Below the pieces are notes generated by a model. The model saw only the letters and a program-made list of their open reading frames with translations. It ran no database searches and was not told the origin of the DNA. Positions 53,941 through 63,187 of a stretch of 64,000 nt of DNA are shown piece by piece. Location: contig JBIOXV010000149.1 of the NCBI GenBank assembly GCA_044869805.1, forward strand, positions 1 through 64,000. Reading direction: 5' to 3'. Made by a program: the position numbers and the translations under genes. The number at the start of each line of letters is the position of its first letter. Position 1 is the first letter of the stretch. This DNA comes from CAWDVR01 sp044869805 (GTDB taxonomy: Bacteria; Acidobacteriota; Thermoanaerobaculia; Multivoradales; SZUA-115).

Positions 53941-54102
53941 GCGACACCTCCGATGGGGTTCTCTTGGTCTACGACGATTGTACGAGAAAGTTCTCGGCCG
54001 CTTCCACCCCTCCGAGCCGCTCGCTGGCTGCCCGGGGCACCGGTGACCGCGATGTTACAATCCCGCGCTCCAGCCACCTGCTCGAGCGGAGGAAGCCGAT
54101 CC

Positions 54103-54861
54103 ATGGAGCGCAAGCCGCTGTGCCACCTCGTCGCCGGCCTTTGGACCCTCGCCGCCAGCCTCTTCGTCGTGCCCGCCCAGGCCGCGTCGCCCGAGCTGCC
54201 GCGGCCGTTCGGCGTCGGCATCACGCTCTACGGCCAGAGCCAGGAGTACTCGATCGAACGCCTGAGCTTCAACGCCCCCGGCCTGGTGGTCGACCCCGGC
54301 GCGCTCGAGATCGACAACCAGATCCAGGAAGCCAACCTCAAGCTCGACTACTGGGTGGCCCCCTTCCTCAACGTGTTCGGCATCGTCGGCCAGCTCGACG
54401 GCAAGACCCGCGTCGACCTGACCGGCGCCGCGCTGCCCATCCCTTTGACCCACCTGATCATCGACTACGACGGCGAGGTCTATGGTGGCGGCCTGACGGC
54501 GGCGGTCGGCGGCGCTCGCTGGTTCGGCTCGCTGACCGCGATCTACACCGACACCAGCCTTTCCGGCGACTTCGAGTCGTCGGTGACCGCTCTGGTGCTC
54601 AGCCCCAAGATCGGCCTCCACGGCGACCGTGGCGCCGCGTGGGTGGGCGCCATGTACCAGGACGCGCAGGAGGAGCACGCCGGCCGCATCACGGTGCCCT
54701 TCGTCGGCACCACCGACTTCGCCGTCGAGCTCGCCTCCAAGGACGAGATCAACCTGGTGGTGGGCATGTCGGCGGGCCTGACCGAGCACTGGCACCTCGA
54801 GCTCGAGGGCGGCACGGTCGGGCGGCTGTCGGGGTCGGTGGGCATGACCTATCGCTTTTAG
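54103..54861 (+). CDS. Outer-membrane beta-barrel protein, function unknown
   Basis: 252 residues. Signal peptide (LVAGLWTLAASLFVVPAQA, cut before ASPELP) and a series of amphipathic strands (LKLDYWVAPFLNVFGIVG, GGGLTAAVGGARWFGSLTAI and so on) ending in YRF, the C-terminal aromatic signal for BAM insertion. Length suits an 8- to 12-strand barrel. GAGGAAG precedes ATG 54103. Next to it, 25 bases on, is an exported protein of unknown function; the pair is likely cotranscribed. No family recognised. Confidence 0.8.
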   Translation: MERKPLCHLVAGLWTLAASLFVVPAQAASPELPRPFGVGITLYGQSQEYSIERLSFNAPGLVVDPGALEIDNQIQEANLKLDYWVAPFLNVFGIVGQLDGKTRVDLTGAALPIPLTHLIIDYDGEVYGGGLTAAVGGARWFGSLTAIYTDTSLSGDFESSVTALVLSPKIGLHGDRGAAWVGAMYQDAQEEHAGRITVPFVGTTDFAVELASKDEINLVVGMSAGLTEHWHLELEGGTVGRLSGSVGMTYRF

Positions 54862-54886
54862 CGGCGGAGCGTTCGCGGCGGCTGCG

Positions 54887-55822
54887 ATGCGAGCTCGCGC
54901 AGCGATCCTGGTGGCCCTCCTCACCGCGTGCAGCCTCGCCGCACCCGGCCCGCTCCTCGCCTACGAGTCCGACCAGTACTCGAACCGCACGGCGCCGATC
55001 GCCGACTCGCGCGCGGCGCTCAACCGGCTGGTGAACGCCGCGCTCGAGGAGGTGGTTTCGGGCTGGCACGGGCTGCCCAACAAGCTGCGCTTCGCCCGCG
55101 CCGTGTACTGGCGGGTGGGCGGCCTGCACTGGGTGGACCACATCGAACGCTGGGCCATGCGCAGCCCGGAGGTCGAGCGGCTGCCGCGACCGGGCCGCCG
55201 CGGCGTCTTCGCCGGCTCGTCCTTCTTCTTCGCCCGCGTCAACGCGGTATTCGGCGTGGCCCAGACCATCCAGGTGGGCGGCGTGCTGGTGGGCACCGAC
55301 AAGCTGGGCCACTTCTTCTCGCAGGGAGTCAAGTATTTCGAGAGCCACTTCCGTGGCGAGAGCGACGCCGAGGTGCTGGACCGCGGCCGGGTCAACGAGC
55401 GGCTGATCTTCGGCCAGCTCACCACCGGCGTGTACTCGAACGCCGACCTGGTGGCCAACTACGAGGGCTACCTCTTCTACCGTGGCCTGTTCGAGGACGG
55501 CGTGGTGGCCGGCCGGCCGGCGCTCGTCGCCTGGCAAGCGGGCAAGCCCCGGCTGGCCCGCAGCTTCGACTGGGCGGACCACGTCAACGACTACTGGGAC
55601 GAGGCGCTCAACCCTTCCCACTTCGGCCGCGGCCTGCAGCGCTTCATGAGCCGCCGCCTGGTGTTGCTGTGCGGCGAGTACACCCAGCACCCTGACCTCT
55701 TCCGGCCGCGCCGCGAGGCCGACCTCGAGAGCCGCTACGCCTCGATCGGCCTGCGCCCGGCACCCGAGAACCGGGTGGACGTGGTGTGCGACAAGGCCGG
55801 AACGCCGGCCGCCGCGCCCTAG
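54887..55822 (+). CDS. Exported protein of unknown function, TDKLGHF motif
   Basis: 311 residues with a signal peptide; LLTAC (Cys15) could be a lipobox, or cleavage could follow PLLA. The mature protein is helical, with VGGVLVGTDKLGHFFSQGVK near residue 140 as its clearest motif, and YSNADLVANYEGYLFYRGLF near residue 185. A comparable DKxxH motif exists in some small periplasmic or lipoprotein families such as DUF2279, but I do not assign it to one. It follows the barrel gene by 25 bases, so they may work together at the outer membrane. Confidence 0.75.
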   Translation: MRARAAILVALLTACSLAAPGPLLAYESDQYSNRTAPIADSRAALNRLVNAALEEVVSGWHGLPNKLRFARAVYWRVGGLHWVDHIERWAMRSPEVERLPRPGRRGVFAGSSFFFARVNAVFGVAQTIQVGGVLVGTDKLGHFFSQGVKYFESHFRGESDAEVLDRGRVNERLIFGQLTTGVYSNADLVANYEGYLFYRGLFEDGVVAGRPALVAWQAGKPRLARSFDWADHVNDYWDEALNPSHFGRGLQRFMSRRLVLLCGEYTQHPDLFRPRREADLESRYASIGLRPAPENRVDVVCDKAGTPAAAP

Positions 55823-55949
55823 CGCCCCTCCTTCCGGCCGGGTGCTCCCCCTGACCATCGTCGGGGCCTCGTTCGGCCCTTTGGGCCTGAGCTCTCCGGC
55901 CTCCGCTCGCCGACACTTCCCGGCGTACCGAGCACAGGAGGTCCCGACC

Positions 55950-58433
55950 GTGAGCCAGATTCTCCGTTCTCTCCGTGTGTGGGCAGGCGTCCTCTGGGTG
56001 GCGGCGACCGCGACCGCGGCGCTGTCGGCGACCACCGGCGGCGGTGGTCCCGGCACGAGCTGCTCCTGCTACGTGGACGGCTTTCCCACCGAATGCCCGA
56101 TAATCGACACCACGGGCTACCCGCAGGCGGACTGCGGCTACCTGGGCGACACCATCGGCGGCGGAGGCGGGGGGACGCCCACTCCCGACGACTTTCCGCC
56201 CGACCTCACGCCCCTGGGCAGCTTCTTCTTCTTCGGCCGTCCCACGGGCAGCGGCTCCTGCGTTCCGGAGACGAGCTTCGAGCCGGGGGATGACTACTGT
56301 GCGCAGATCGTGATGATCAACCAGGGAGGCCTCAACACCTCCGGCGGCGCCTTCGACGGCATCGTCATCGACCAGGGCGGCTCCAAGGTGGTGCCGGGAG
56401 TCCAGGTGCGGGTCTTCCTCCAACCCGTGGGGAGCGGTCTCTCCCAGGTGGAGCTCGCCCTGGAGACCCTCGATTTCCCGCTCGTGCCGCGCACCGGTCT
56501 CGAGGCGCCGACCCCGGTGCTGCTCAACGTCGCCGGCGAGATCTCGACCCTGGCCGCGCCGGGGAGCTACCGGCTCGCCGCCACCGTCGACGTGACGGAC
56601 GTGCTGCCCGAGCCCCCGGGGAACAACTCCAAGCAGGCCGACCCGCAGGAGGCGATCACCATCACCGGCGGCTCGCCCGAGCTCGAGTCGGTGGCCGGCT
56701 CGGGCTCGGTGGTCGGCACCGGCGCCAGCGTCTCGCCCACCCTCGGCCAGCCCTACCGCGTCACTTCCGAGGTGCGCAACGAGGGAGCGGTGGCGGCGAA
56801 TGGCGGCTTCCAGGTGGTCTACGAGGCGACGCTGCCGGGGAGCGACAAGCTGGCTCCCGGCGTGCCCCTGGGCCAGGCGAGCTTCACCCTGAGCGGCTTC
56901 GACCCTGGCGAGGTCCGTACCGTGACCCTGAACAACCTCACGGGCCTGGCCGGCGTCCAGCCCAAGCTCACCTACGAGCTGCGGGCGACGCTCAACAGCG
57001 GCAGTGAGGTGCTCGAGCAGCGGCGGCTGGTCGGCACCTTCCACGCCGCGGCCGGCGCCGGGCCGTGCGCTACGCTGACCCTCGACGCCAAGGCGGACGG
57101 GGTGGGGAGCCGGGTCAAGCACGTGAGCCTGCCCTTCACCTTCACCGCCGAGGTCTCGCCGCCCCAGTGCGCCAGCCTGCCCCTCGTCTTCAGTTGGAGC
57201 TTCGGCGACGGAGGCTCCGCCGCCGGGCAGACCGTGACCCACACCTATGGCTCGCCGGGCTCACGCACAGCCACGGTGAGTGTGAGCTGTGCCTCCTGCC
57301 CCTCGACGGTCTCCGCCTTCGCCCAGGCGGTGGCCTTCGACTTCGCGATCACCAAGCCCACCGGCGACCCCGCGCTGGCGCCCAATGCGGACAACGAGAT
57401 CACCTTCAGCGGCGCGGCCGGGGTGGCGACGGTCGCGGTCGAGGCCACGATCACCCCCGCCTCGGCGACGGCGGAGGCCGGCAACCTGCTGCGCTGGTCG
57501 ATGATCCGCCGCCACGGCGCCTTCGTGGTGCGGGACACCGGTCCCGGCACCACCTCGAACCTCTGGACCACCGCCGATGCGACCGGCAAGCTCGGCCTGG
57601 GGCTCACCAACACGTTGACCATGACCGGCTACCCGGCCAACAACAGCGACTTCGGGCCCTGGGAGATCCGGCTGGCGGTGGAGCAGGAGGGCGCCGGCGT
57701 GCACGAGGAGACTCCCGTCGAACTCTTCTTCGACCGCGATCAGGTGGCGACCGGCCGCACCGATCCCAACTGGTTCGTCTACTGGCTGCAGGCGATCGGC
57801 GGCCGCGCCAACACCGACTACGGCGGCGCCGGGGTGGGTCTCTTCGCGGACACGCCCGGCATGATCAACTGGTCCTACGGTGCGGCGCCGGACAAGACCA
57901 AGATCGTCGTCTACGACGTGGCGCGGCTCAACGACGCCGGCGACCCCTGCGTGGTGGGCGGCGCCGTGCCCACCACCGGCATCGACACCTTCGAGGACAC
58001 GGTGCTGCACGAGAACCATCACACCGTGCAGATCGCCAATGCCGACGCCGTGGTGGGCACGGTGCCCGGCACGCCCTGGCGGTTCGGCTGGTCGTGGAAC
58101 CAGGGCCTCAACCACAACCACTGGACGCGCGGGGCCGACGGGCAGCCCGGGGCGGCGGGGGCGAACGACGACGGCGTGGGCATCGCCGACGACTTCGTGG
58201 TGAACGGCCCGGGCGAGCTCGGCTTTCCCGACGACGTGGACCTGACGGACATCGGCGACCCGCTGCTCCTTTGGCCACAAGCATTCGGACCGCTGCCCGC
58301 GCTGTGCTGGCCGGTCGGCCTCGCCATCGAGGAGCCGGCCTACGAGGCCGAGCCCGACAACGAGGACGCGCGGGCCAACGTGGACTGGGCCGACCCGGGC
58401 AAGCAGCACGAAACTCTGAGCGCTCTCGACTGA
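55950..58433 (+). CDS. Secreted PKD/CARDB-type protein with HExxH motif
   Basis: 827 residues from GTG 55950, chosen because AGGAGGT lies 7 bases ahead and the signal peptide (VWAGVLWVAATATAALSA) follows. Two CARDB-like beta domains (about 100-380), a PKD domain (about 390-460; FSWSFGDGGSAAGQTVTHTY) and a C-terminal domain with TVLHENHHTVQI: His687, Glu688 and His691 form HExxH, the zinc-binding mark of many metallopeptidases. A third ligand is not obvious, so peptidase activity is a guess. No anchor at the C-terminus. Confidence 0.75.
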   Translation: MSQILRSLRVWAGVLWVAATATAALSATTGGGGPGTSCSCYVDGFPTECPIIDTTGYPQADCGYLGDTIGGGGGGTPTPDDFPPDLTPLGSFFFFGRPTGSGSCVPETSFEPGDDYCAQIVMINQGGLNTSGGAFDGIVIDQGGSKVVPGVQVRVFLQPVGSGLSQVELALETLDFPLVPRTGLEAPTPVLLNVAGEISTLAAPGSYRLAATVDVTDVLPEPPGNNSKQADPQEAITITGGSPELESVAGSGSVVGTGASVSPTLGQPYRVTSEVRNEGAVAANGGFQVVYEATLPGSDKLAPGVPLGQASFTLSGFDPGEVRTVTLNNLTGLAGVQPKLTYELRATLNSGSEVLEQRRLVGTFHAAAGAGPCATLTLDAKADGVGSRVKHVSLPFTFTAEVSPPQCASLPLVFSWSFGDGGSAAGQTVTHTYGSPGSRTATVSVSCASCPSTVSAFAQAVAFDFAITKPTGDPALAPNADNEITFSGAAGVATVAVEATITPASATAEAGNLLRWSMIRRHGAFVVRDTGPGTTSNLWTTADATGKLGLGLTNTLTMTGYPANNSDFGPWEIRLAVEQEGAGVHEETPVELFFDRDQVATGRTDPNWFVYWLQAIGGRANTDYGGAGVGLFADTPGMINWSYGAAPDKTKIVVYDVARLNDAGDPCVVGGAVPTTGIDTFEDTVLHENHHTVQIANADAVVGTVPGTPWRFGWSWNQGLNHNHWTRGADGQPGAAGANDDGVGIADDFVVNGPGELGFPDDVDLTDIGDPLLLWPQAFGPLPALCWPVGLAIEEPAYEAEPDNEDARANVDWADPGKQHETLSALD

Positions 58434-58450
58434 GAAAGGCGAGGACTCAA

Positions 58451-59332
58451 ATGTCGAAGAACCCCTCCGGCGCGCTGTCGCGCGCCGCCAAGGCCGCGGC
58501 AGCGGCTCTGCTCTCGCTGCTCGCGGTCCAGGTCTCCCACGGGCAGCCGGGGCCGGCGGTGGGCGCCAAGGTGAAGGTGCTCAGCCTGGTCGAGAAGACG
58601 CGGCTCGCCCCCCAGGTGCTCACCGGCCGGGTGACCGCGGTGGAGAAGGGCCGGCTCACGCTCGCCCTGCGCAGGGCGCTCAAGGGCAGCGCGGCGAGGC
58701 GCGAGATCGAGGTGGTGTGGACAGGCAAGCCGTTGGGCGAGCTGCAGCCGCCGCCGCTGCGCGAAGGCGACGAGGTCCTCGCCTTCCTCGAGCGCAAGGC
58801 AGCGGCCCTGGCACCCGTCGGCGGCCCCCAGGGCATCGTTCCGCTCTCGCGCCGGGAGCTGGCGGAGGCCTCGCAGGCGGTGGCGGCGATCCTGCGCTTC
58901 GACGCCGCCCGCACGCCGGTCGGCAGGACCCGCGTCCTCGAGCAGATGCTCGGCGCGAGCGACCACACCAGCCAAGCCTCGGCCCTGGAGATGATCTACC
59001 TCGAGTACCACACCGGCTCCTTCGCCATCCCGGCGCTGGTCCAGCCGGTGGTCCGCCTGAGCGCCTCGACGGACCGCTCGGTCGCGCTCTTCGCCATCCA
59101 GGTGCTGAGCCGCATCGGCAGCAAGGCCGCGGTGCCGAGCTTGATCGAGCGGGTGGGCGCCGCGGATCCGGGCGTGGCGACGGCCGCGCACCGCACGCTC
59201 TTGAGCCTCACCGCCGCCGATGTGCGGGTCGTCCGCAAGGGCCTGCAATCCCCGGCCGGCCGCAGGCTGGCGATGGAGAGGTGGCAGGCGTGGTGGGCGG
59301 CGCACGGGGACGCCGTCGCGCTGCGCCACTGA
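58451..59332 (+). CDS. Exported HEAT-repeat protein
   Basis: 293 residues. N-terminal hydrophobic segment (AAAALLSLLAVQVSHG) acts as signal peptide; residues about 40-120 form a beta domain (VLTGRVTAVEKGRLTLALRR); from about 170 there are HEAT-like helices (IPALVQPVVRLSASTDRSVA, FAIQVLSRIGSKAAVPSLIE). The gene is 17 bases downstream of the PKD/HExxH gene and thus probably cotranscribed. The role is unknown; HEAT parts bind proteins. Confidence 0.75.
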   Translation: MSKNPSGALSRAAKAAAAALLSLLAVQVSHGQPGPAVGAKVKVLSLVEKTRLAPQVLTGRVTAVEKGRLTLALRRALKGSAARREIEVVWTGKPLGELQPPPLREGDEVLAFLERKAAALAPVGGPQGIVPLSRRELAEASQAVAAILRFDAARTPVGRTRVLEQMLGASDHTSQASALEMIYLEYHTGSFAIPALVQPVVRLSASTDRSVALFAIQVLSRIGSKAAVPSLIERVGAADPGVATAAHRTLLSLTAADVRVVRKGLQSPAGRRLAMERWQAWWAAHGDAVALRH

Positions 59333-59341
59333 GGCCCTTCC

Positions 59342-61084
59342 TCACTTGGCGAGCGCGGCGGTGAGCTCGGCCAGCGGCAGGGTGTTGAGCACGTCGCCCG
59401 GCTCGAGCCAGGCGCGGCGCGCCTGTTCGATGCCGTAGCGCACGAGTGCCAGGTCCTGCGCCAGGTGGGAGTCGGTCGAGATCACCACCTTGACGCCGAG
59501 CTTCTTGGCCAGCATCAGGTGGGTGTCTTTGAGGTCCAGGCGCTCGGGATGGCTGTTGAGCTCGACCGCCACCCGGTGCTGGGCGCAGGCGTGCAGCACC
59601 TCGTCGAGGTCGAACTCGAAGGGCTTGCGCTTGCCGATCAGCCGGCCGGTGGGGTGGGCGAGGATCTGCACCCGCGGATGCTCGACCGCCTTGAGGATGC
59701 GCTTGGTCTGCTCGGCCGCCGGCAGCTCGAAGCGCGAGTGGATCGAGACCAGCACCAGGTCCAGGCGTTCGATCATCTCGTCCTCGAGGTCGAGGCCGCC
59801 GTCGGCCAGGATGTCGATCTCCATGCTCTTGAGCAAGGTGATCTCGGGGTGCCGCGCCTGCACCTCGTCGATCTCCACCCACTGGCGGGCGAGCTTCGCG
59901 GCGTCCATGCCACCGGTCATGGCCAGCGACTTGCTGTGGTCGGTGAGCGCGAAGTACTCATAGCCGCGCGCGGCGCAGGCGACGAGCATCTCCTCGATCG
60001 TGTTCCTGCCGTCCGACCAAGTGGAGTGCATCTGGAGGTCGCCGCGCAGGTCGCCTTCGGTGATCAGGCGCGGTAGCCGCCCTTGCTCGGCGGCCTCGAT
60101 CTCGCCGCGGTCCTCGCGCAGCTCCGGCGGCACCCAGGGCAGGCCCACGGCGGCGTAGACCTCTTCCTCTTCGCGGCCGCCCATCCAGCCGGGGCCGCCG
60201 GGGGAAGTCACGACCTCGGTGCCGGCACGGAACACGCCGTACTCGTTGAGCTTGAGGTCGCGCGAGAGGGCACGCTGGCGGAGCTTGACGTTGTGGTCCT
60301 TCGAGCCCGTGAAGTAGACGAGCGCCGCGCCGTAGCTGTCCCGCGGCACGACCCGCAGGTCGACCTGGAGCCCCGAACCGAGCACGATCGAGGACCGGGT
60401 GTCGCCGGCGCCGAGCACTGTCGCCACCATGGCTCCAGTGGTGAACGCCTGCATCACCGGCCCGGGCTCCGAGGCGACCGCCAGCAGATCGATGTCGCCC
60501 ACCGTCTCGCGGCGGCGGCGCCAGCTCCCCGCCACCTCCAGCCGCTCCACCTCGGGTAGGCCGCGCAACAGCTCGACGAGCGGCAGCACCATTCGGTCGG
60601 CGTGGTCGATGCGGAAGCGGCCGGTGTGCTTCTTGTAGTCGGCGAGCCCCTGGAGGATCTTCTGCTGGCTCTTCTCGCCGAAGCCGGCGAGCAGGGCCAC
60701 GCGCCCCTCCCTGGCCGCTGCCTCCAGCTCGTCGACCGAGGTGACCCCCAGCTCCTCCCACAGCCGCTTCGCCTTCTTGGGCCCTACGGAAGGAAGCCGC
60801 ATCAGCGCCAGCAGACCACGTGGCACCTTGGCGGCCAGCTCCTCCAGCATCGAGAGCTGTCCCGTGCCGACCATCTCGTGGATGTGGGCGGCCATCTCCT
60901 TGCCGATGCCGGGCAGCTCGGTGAGCTCGCGGCCCTCCGCCACCCAGCGCCAGCAGGGCGTGGTCAGCACCTCCACGGTACGCGCCGCGTTGCGGTAGGC
61001 GCGCACCCGGAAGGGATTGGCGCCCGAGATCTCGAGCAGGTCCGCGACCTCGTCCAGGCGGTTCTGGATGTCGGCGTTGTCCAT
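59342..61084 (-). CDS. polX: DNA polymerase/3'-5' exonuclease PolX
   Basis: 580 residues. Helix-hairpin-helix part at the N-terminus (ANPFRVRAYRNAARTVEVLT, then LMRLPSVGPKKAKRLWEELG), a polymerase X catalytic domain with TVGDIDLLA carrying the metal Asp pair, and a C-terminal PHP domain from about residue 340 (DLQMHSTWSDG, then FALTDHSKSLAMTGG). It fills gaps in base-excision repair and trims 3' ends. Length and order are normal for bacterial PolX. Monocistronic, divergent from the BNR-repeat gene. Confidence 0.95.
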   Translation of the reverse strand: MDNADIQNRLDEVADLLEISGANPFRVRAYRNAARTVEVLTTPCWRWVAEGRELTELPGIGKEMAAHIHEMVGTGQLSMLEELAAKVPRGLLALMRLPSVGPKKAKRLWEELGVTSVDELEAAAREGRVALLAGFGEKSQQKILQGLADYKKHTGRFRIDHADRMVLPLVELLRGLPEVERLEVAGSWRRRRETVGDIDLLAVASEPGPVMQAFTTGAMVATVLGAGDTRSSIVLGSGLQVDLRVVPRDSYGAALVYFTGSKDHNVKLRQRALSRDLKLNEYGVFRAGTEVVTSPGGPGWMGGREEEEVYAAVGLPWVPPELREDRGEIEAAEQGRLPRLITEGDLRGDLQMHSTWSDGRNTIEEMLVACAARGYEYFALTDHSKSLAMTGGMDAAKLARQWVEIDEVQARHPEITLLKSMEIDILADGGLDLEDEMIERLDLVLVSIHSRFELPAAEQTKRILKAVEHPRVQILAHPTGRLIGKRKPFEFDLDEVLHACAQHRVAVELNSHPERLDLKDTHLMLAKKLGVKVVISTDSHLAQDLALVRYGIEQARRAWLEPGDVLNTLPLAELTAALAK

Positions 61085-61188
61085 GGCGGGAAGGGTAGCG
61101 CAGGGCCGAGTCGATAGGGCCCTCGCCGGCGGGGGTAGCCACCCGGGGCCATCAGGCGTAGGATCTGAGGACTCGGGAGGATACGCTG

Positions 61189-63165
61189 ATGAGAGCGAAC
61201 GTGTGTTGGGTCCTCGCCTCGTCCGTTGCCTTGGTGTTGACCGGAGTCGCGCCGGCGGCCTCAGCCGATGAAACCTGGCTCCCCCTCGACCTCTTCGGCG
61301 GCATCCCTACCTCCCTCGCCTACGACCCGTCCCAGCCGGCCACCGTCTACGCGGCGGTCGCCGACCGGCTCTACAAGTCGGCGGACGGCGGCGCGAGCTG
61401 GGCCGACTCCGGCAACGGGCTCGGCGAGTTCGGTGCCTACGGGGTCGACGTCGCGCCCTCGCAGCCGTCGATGGTCTACGTGGTCGCCGGCTTCCAGGAC
61501 GTCTACCGCTCCCTCGACGCGGCCGCCACCTGGCAGCAGCGGCACACCTGCGAGGACTGTGGCATCGGACTCCTGGGCGAGGTGGTGGTGGATCCCGTCG
61601 ACCCGGCGCAGATCTACGTCTGTAACATCGAGGCCGAGTCAGTGCAGCGGAGCCCGGACGCCGGCACCACGCTCCTCGGCACCTCCGGCCTCTGCACCGG
61701 CCAGCTCCACGTCTCGGCCTCGCGCGCCGTGTTCGCGACCGGAAACGGCGCCGAGCGCGCCCGCCGCAGCACCGACTTCGGGGTGACCTGGCAGTCGATC
61801 GGCCCGGCGCCGGACGCCAACGCGAAAGGCGTAGTGACCGATCCCACCAACGCGCAGCGGGTCTACCTCTCGGCCTCCAGCACGGTGGTCCCCGGCCTGT
61901 TCCACGTCTCGGACGACGGCGGCTCGACCTGGGCCCCGGCCGGTACCGGCCTCACCACCCGCGGCCGGCTGGTGATCCCGGCTTCGGAGCCTTCCACCAT
62001 CTTTCTCTACGCCGACGCGGCGATCTGGAAGAGCGTCGACTCCGGGGCCAACTTCTCCCCGGTCGTGACCACCGGGCTGCCCCAGGCCGGCATCATCTGG
62101 CGCTTGGAGATCGACCCGGCCGACGCGGACAACATGTTCGCTCTGTTCTGGTTCGGTGAGGTCTTCCGCTCGACCGACGGTGGCGCGACCTGGGCGGTCG
62201 ACGCCGAGGGCATCCGCGGCGGCGAGGTGCGAACGCTCTACTTCGACCCCACCGACCCCACGGAGGTCTATGCCCTGCAGGGCGACTCCAGCAAGGCGGT
62301 CTACAAGAGCCTAGACGGCGGAGCCACCTGGAGCCGGGCGATGAACGGCCTGGATCGGGCCTTCCGGTTGTGGCTGGACCCCCAGGACCCGCAGCGGCTC
62401 TTCGCCTCGAGCCACGACGGCTTCTACCGTTCGACGGACGGCGCCGCGAGCTGGACGCTGCTCGCCACGAACTACCTGTTTACGGCCCTGGTGTTCCACC
62501 CCTCCGATCCCGATACGCTCTATGCCGGCAGGAGCGGCAGCGGCGTGCTCCGCTCGACCAACGGCGGGGCCACCTGGACACCGGTCAACAGCCTCCTGGG
62601 CAACCTCGACGTGCTGTCGCTCGCCATCGACCCCTCCAACCCGGACGTGGTCTACGCGGGCACGTCGGACAGCCTGTGGAGGACCAACAACGCCGCGGCC
62701 TGGTGGACCGAGATCGGCGGATTCACCAACCGCATCGAGAGCATCGTGCTCGACCTCCAGAACCCGGCGATCGTCTACGTCCTGCACGGCTCGATCTCGA
62801 CCAATCTGCATCTCGCGCGCAGCGAGAACAGCGGTGTGAGCTTCATCCCCAAGACGCCCGGCCCCGGCCTGCGGGCCATCACCTTGGTGCCGGGCAACGC
62901 CTCAGTGCTCTACGCCGCGGGCGCCAAGATCTGGCGGTCCTGGACGCAGGGTGACCTCTGGACCGAGCTCACCTCGGAGGGACTGCCCGCGGCGCCGTTC
63001 GGCGGCAACGCCCGGGGCTTGGCGCTGGCCCCCGAGCCCGGCAACCCCGGGCGGCTGCTCCTTGGCACCGAGGGCTTCGGCCTCTTCGAGCTCCAGCTCG
63101 AGTCCATCTTCTCCGACGGCTTCGAGACCGGCGACACCGCGGCCTGGTCGGCGACGGTGGGGTAG
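61189..63165 (+). CDS. Secreted BNR/sortilin-type beta-propeller with DGFETGD C-terminus
   Basis: 658 residues. Signal peptide (VLASSVALVLTGVAPAASA), then repeated Asp-box motifs at regular spacing (SADGGASW, SDDGGSTW, STDGGATW, SLDGGATW, STDGAASW, STNGGATW), marking a sortilin/VPS10-like propeller. The last residues IFSDGFETGDTAAWSATVG match a short tail seen at the end of many secreted proteins in related genomes, perhaps a sorting tag. No enzyme residues of sialidases are evident. GGGAGGAT precedes ATG 61189. Confidence 0.88.
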   Translation: MRANVCWVLASSVALVLTGVAPAASADETWLPLDLFGGIPTSLAYDPSQPATVYAAVADRLYKSADGGASWADSGNGLGEFGAYGVDVAPSQPSMVYVVAGFQDVYRSLDAAATWQQRHTCEDCGIGLLGEVVVDPVDPAQIYVCNIEAESVQRSPDAGTTLLGTSGLCTGQLHVSASRAVFATGNGAERARRSTDFGVTWQSIGPAPDANAKGVVTDPTNAQRVYLSASSTVVPGLFHVSDDGGSTWAPAGTGLTTRGRLVIPASEPSTIFLYADAAIWKSVDSGANFSPVVTTGLPQAGIIWRLEIDPADADNMFALFWFGEVFRSTDGGATWAVDAEGIRGGEVRTLYFDPTDPTEVYALQGDSSKAVYKSLDGGATWSRAMNGLDRAFRLWLDPQDPQRLFASSHDGFYRSTDGAASWTLLATNYLFTALVFHPSDPDTLYAGRSGSGVLRSTNGGATWTPVNSLLGNLDVLSLAIDPSNPDVVYAGTSDSLWRTNNAAAWWTEIGGFTNRIESIVLDLQNPAIVYVLHGSISTNLHLARSENSGVSFIPKTPGPGLRAITLVPGNASVLYAAGAKIWRSWTQGDLWTELTSEGLPAAPFGGNARGLALAPEPGNPGRLLLGTEGFGLFELQLESIFSDGFETGDTAAWSATVG

Positions 63166-63187
63166 GGCGAGAGCGGCGGCTCGCTAC
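63162..63187. terminator. Hairpin spanning both stop codons of convergent genes
   Basis: GTAG-GG-CGAG (63162-63171) pairs with CTCG-CTAC (63180-63187), with a GG bulge and 8-base loop. The TAG stop of the BNR gene and the stop of ligA on the other strand both lie in the stem. It could limit read-through in both directions. Confidence 0.4.
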
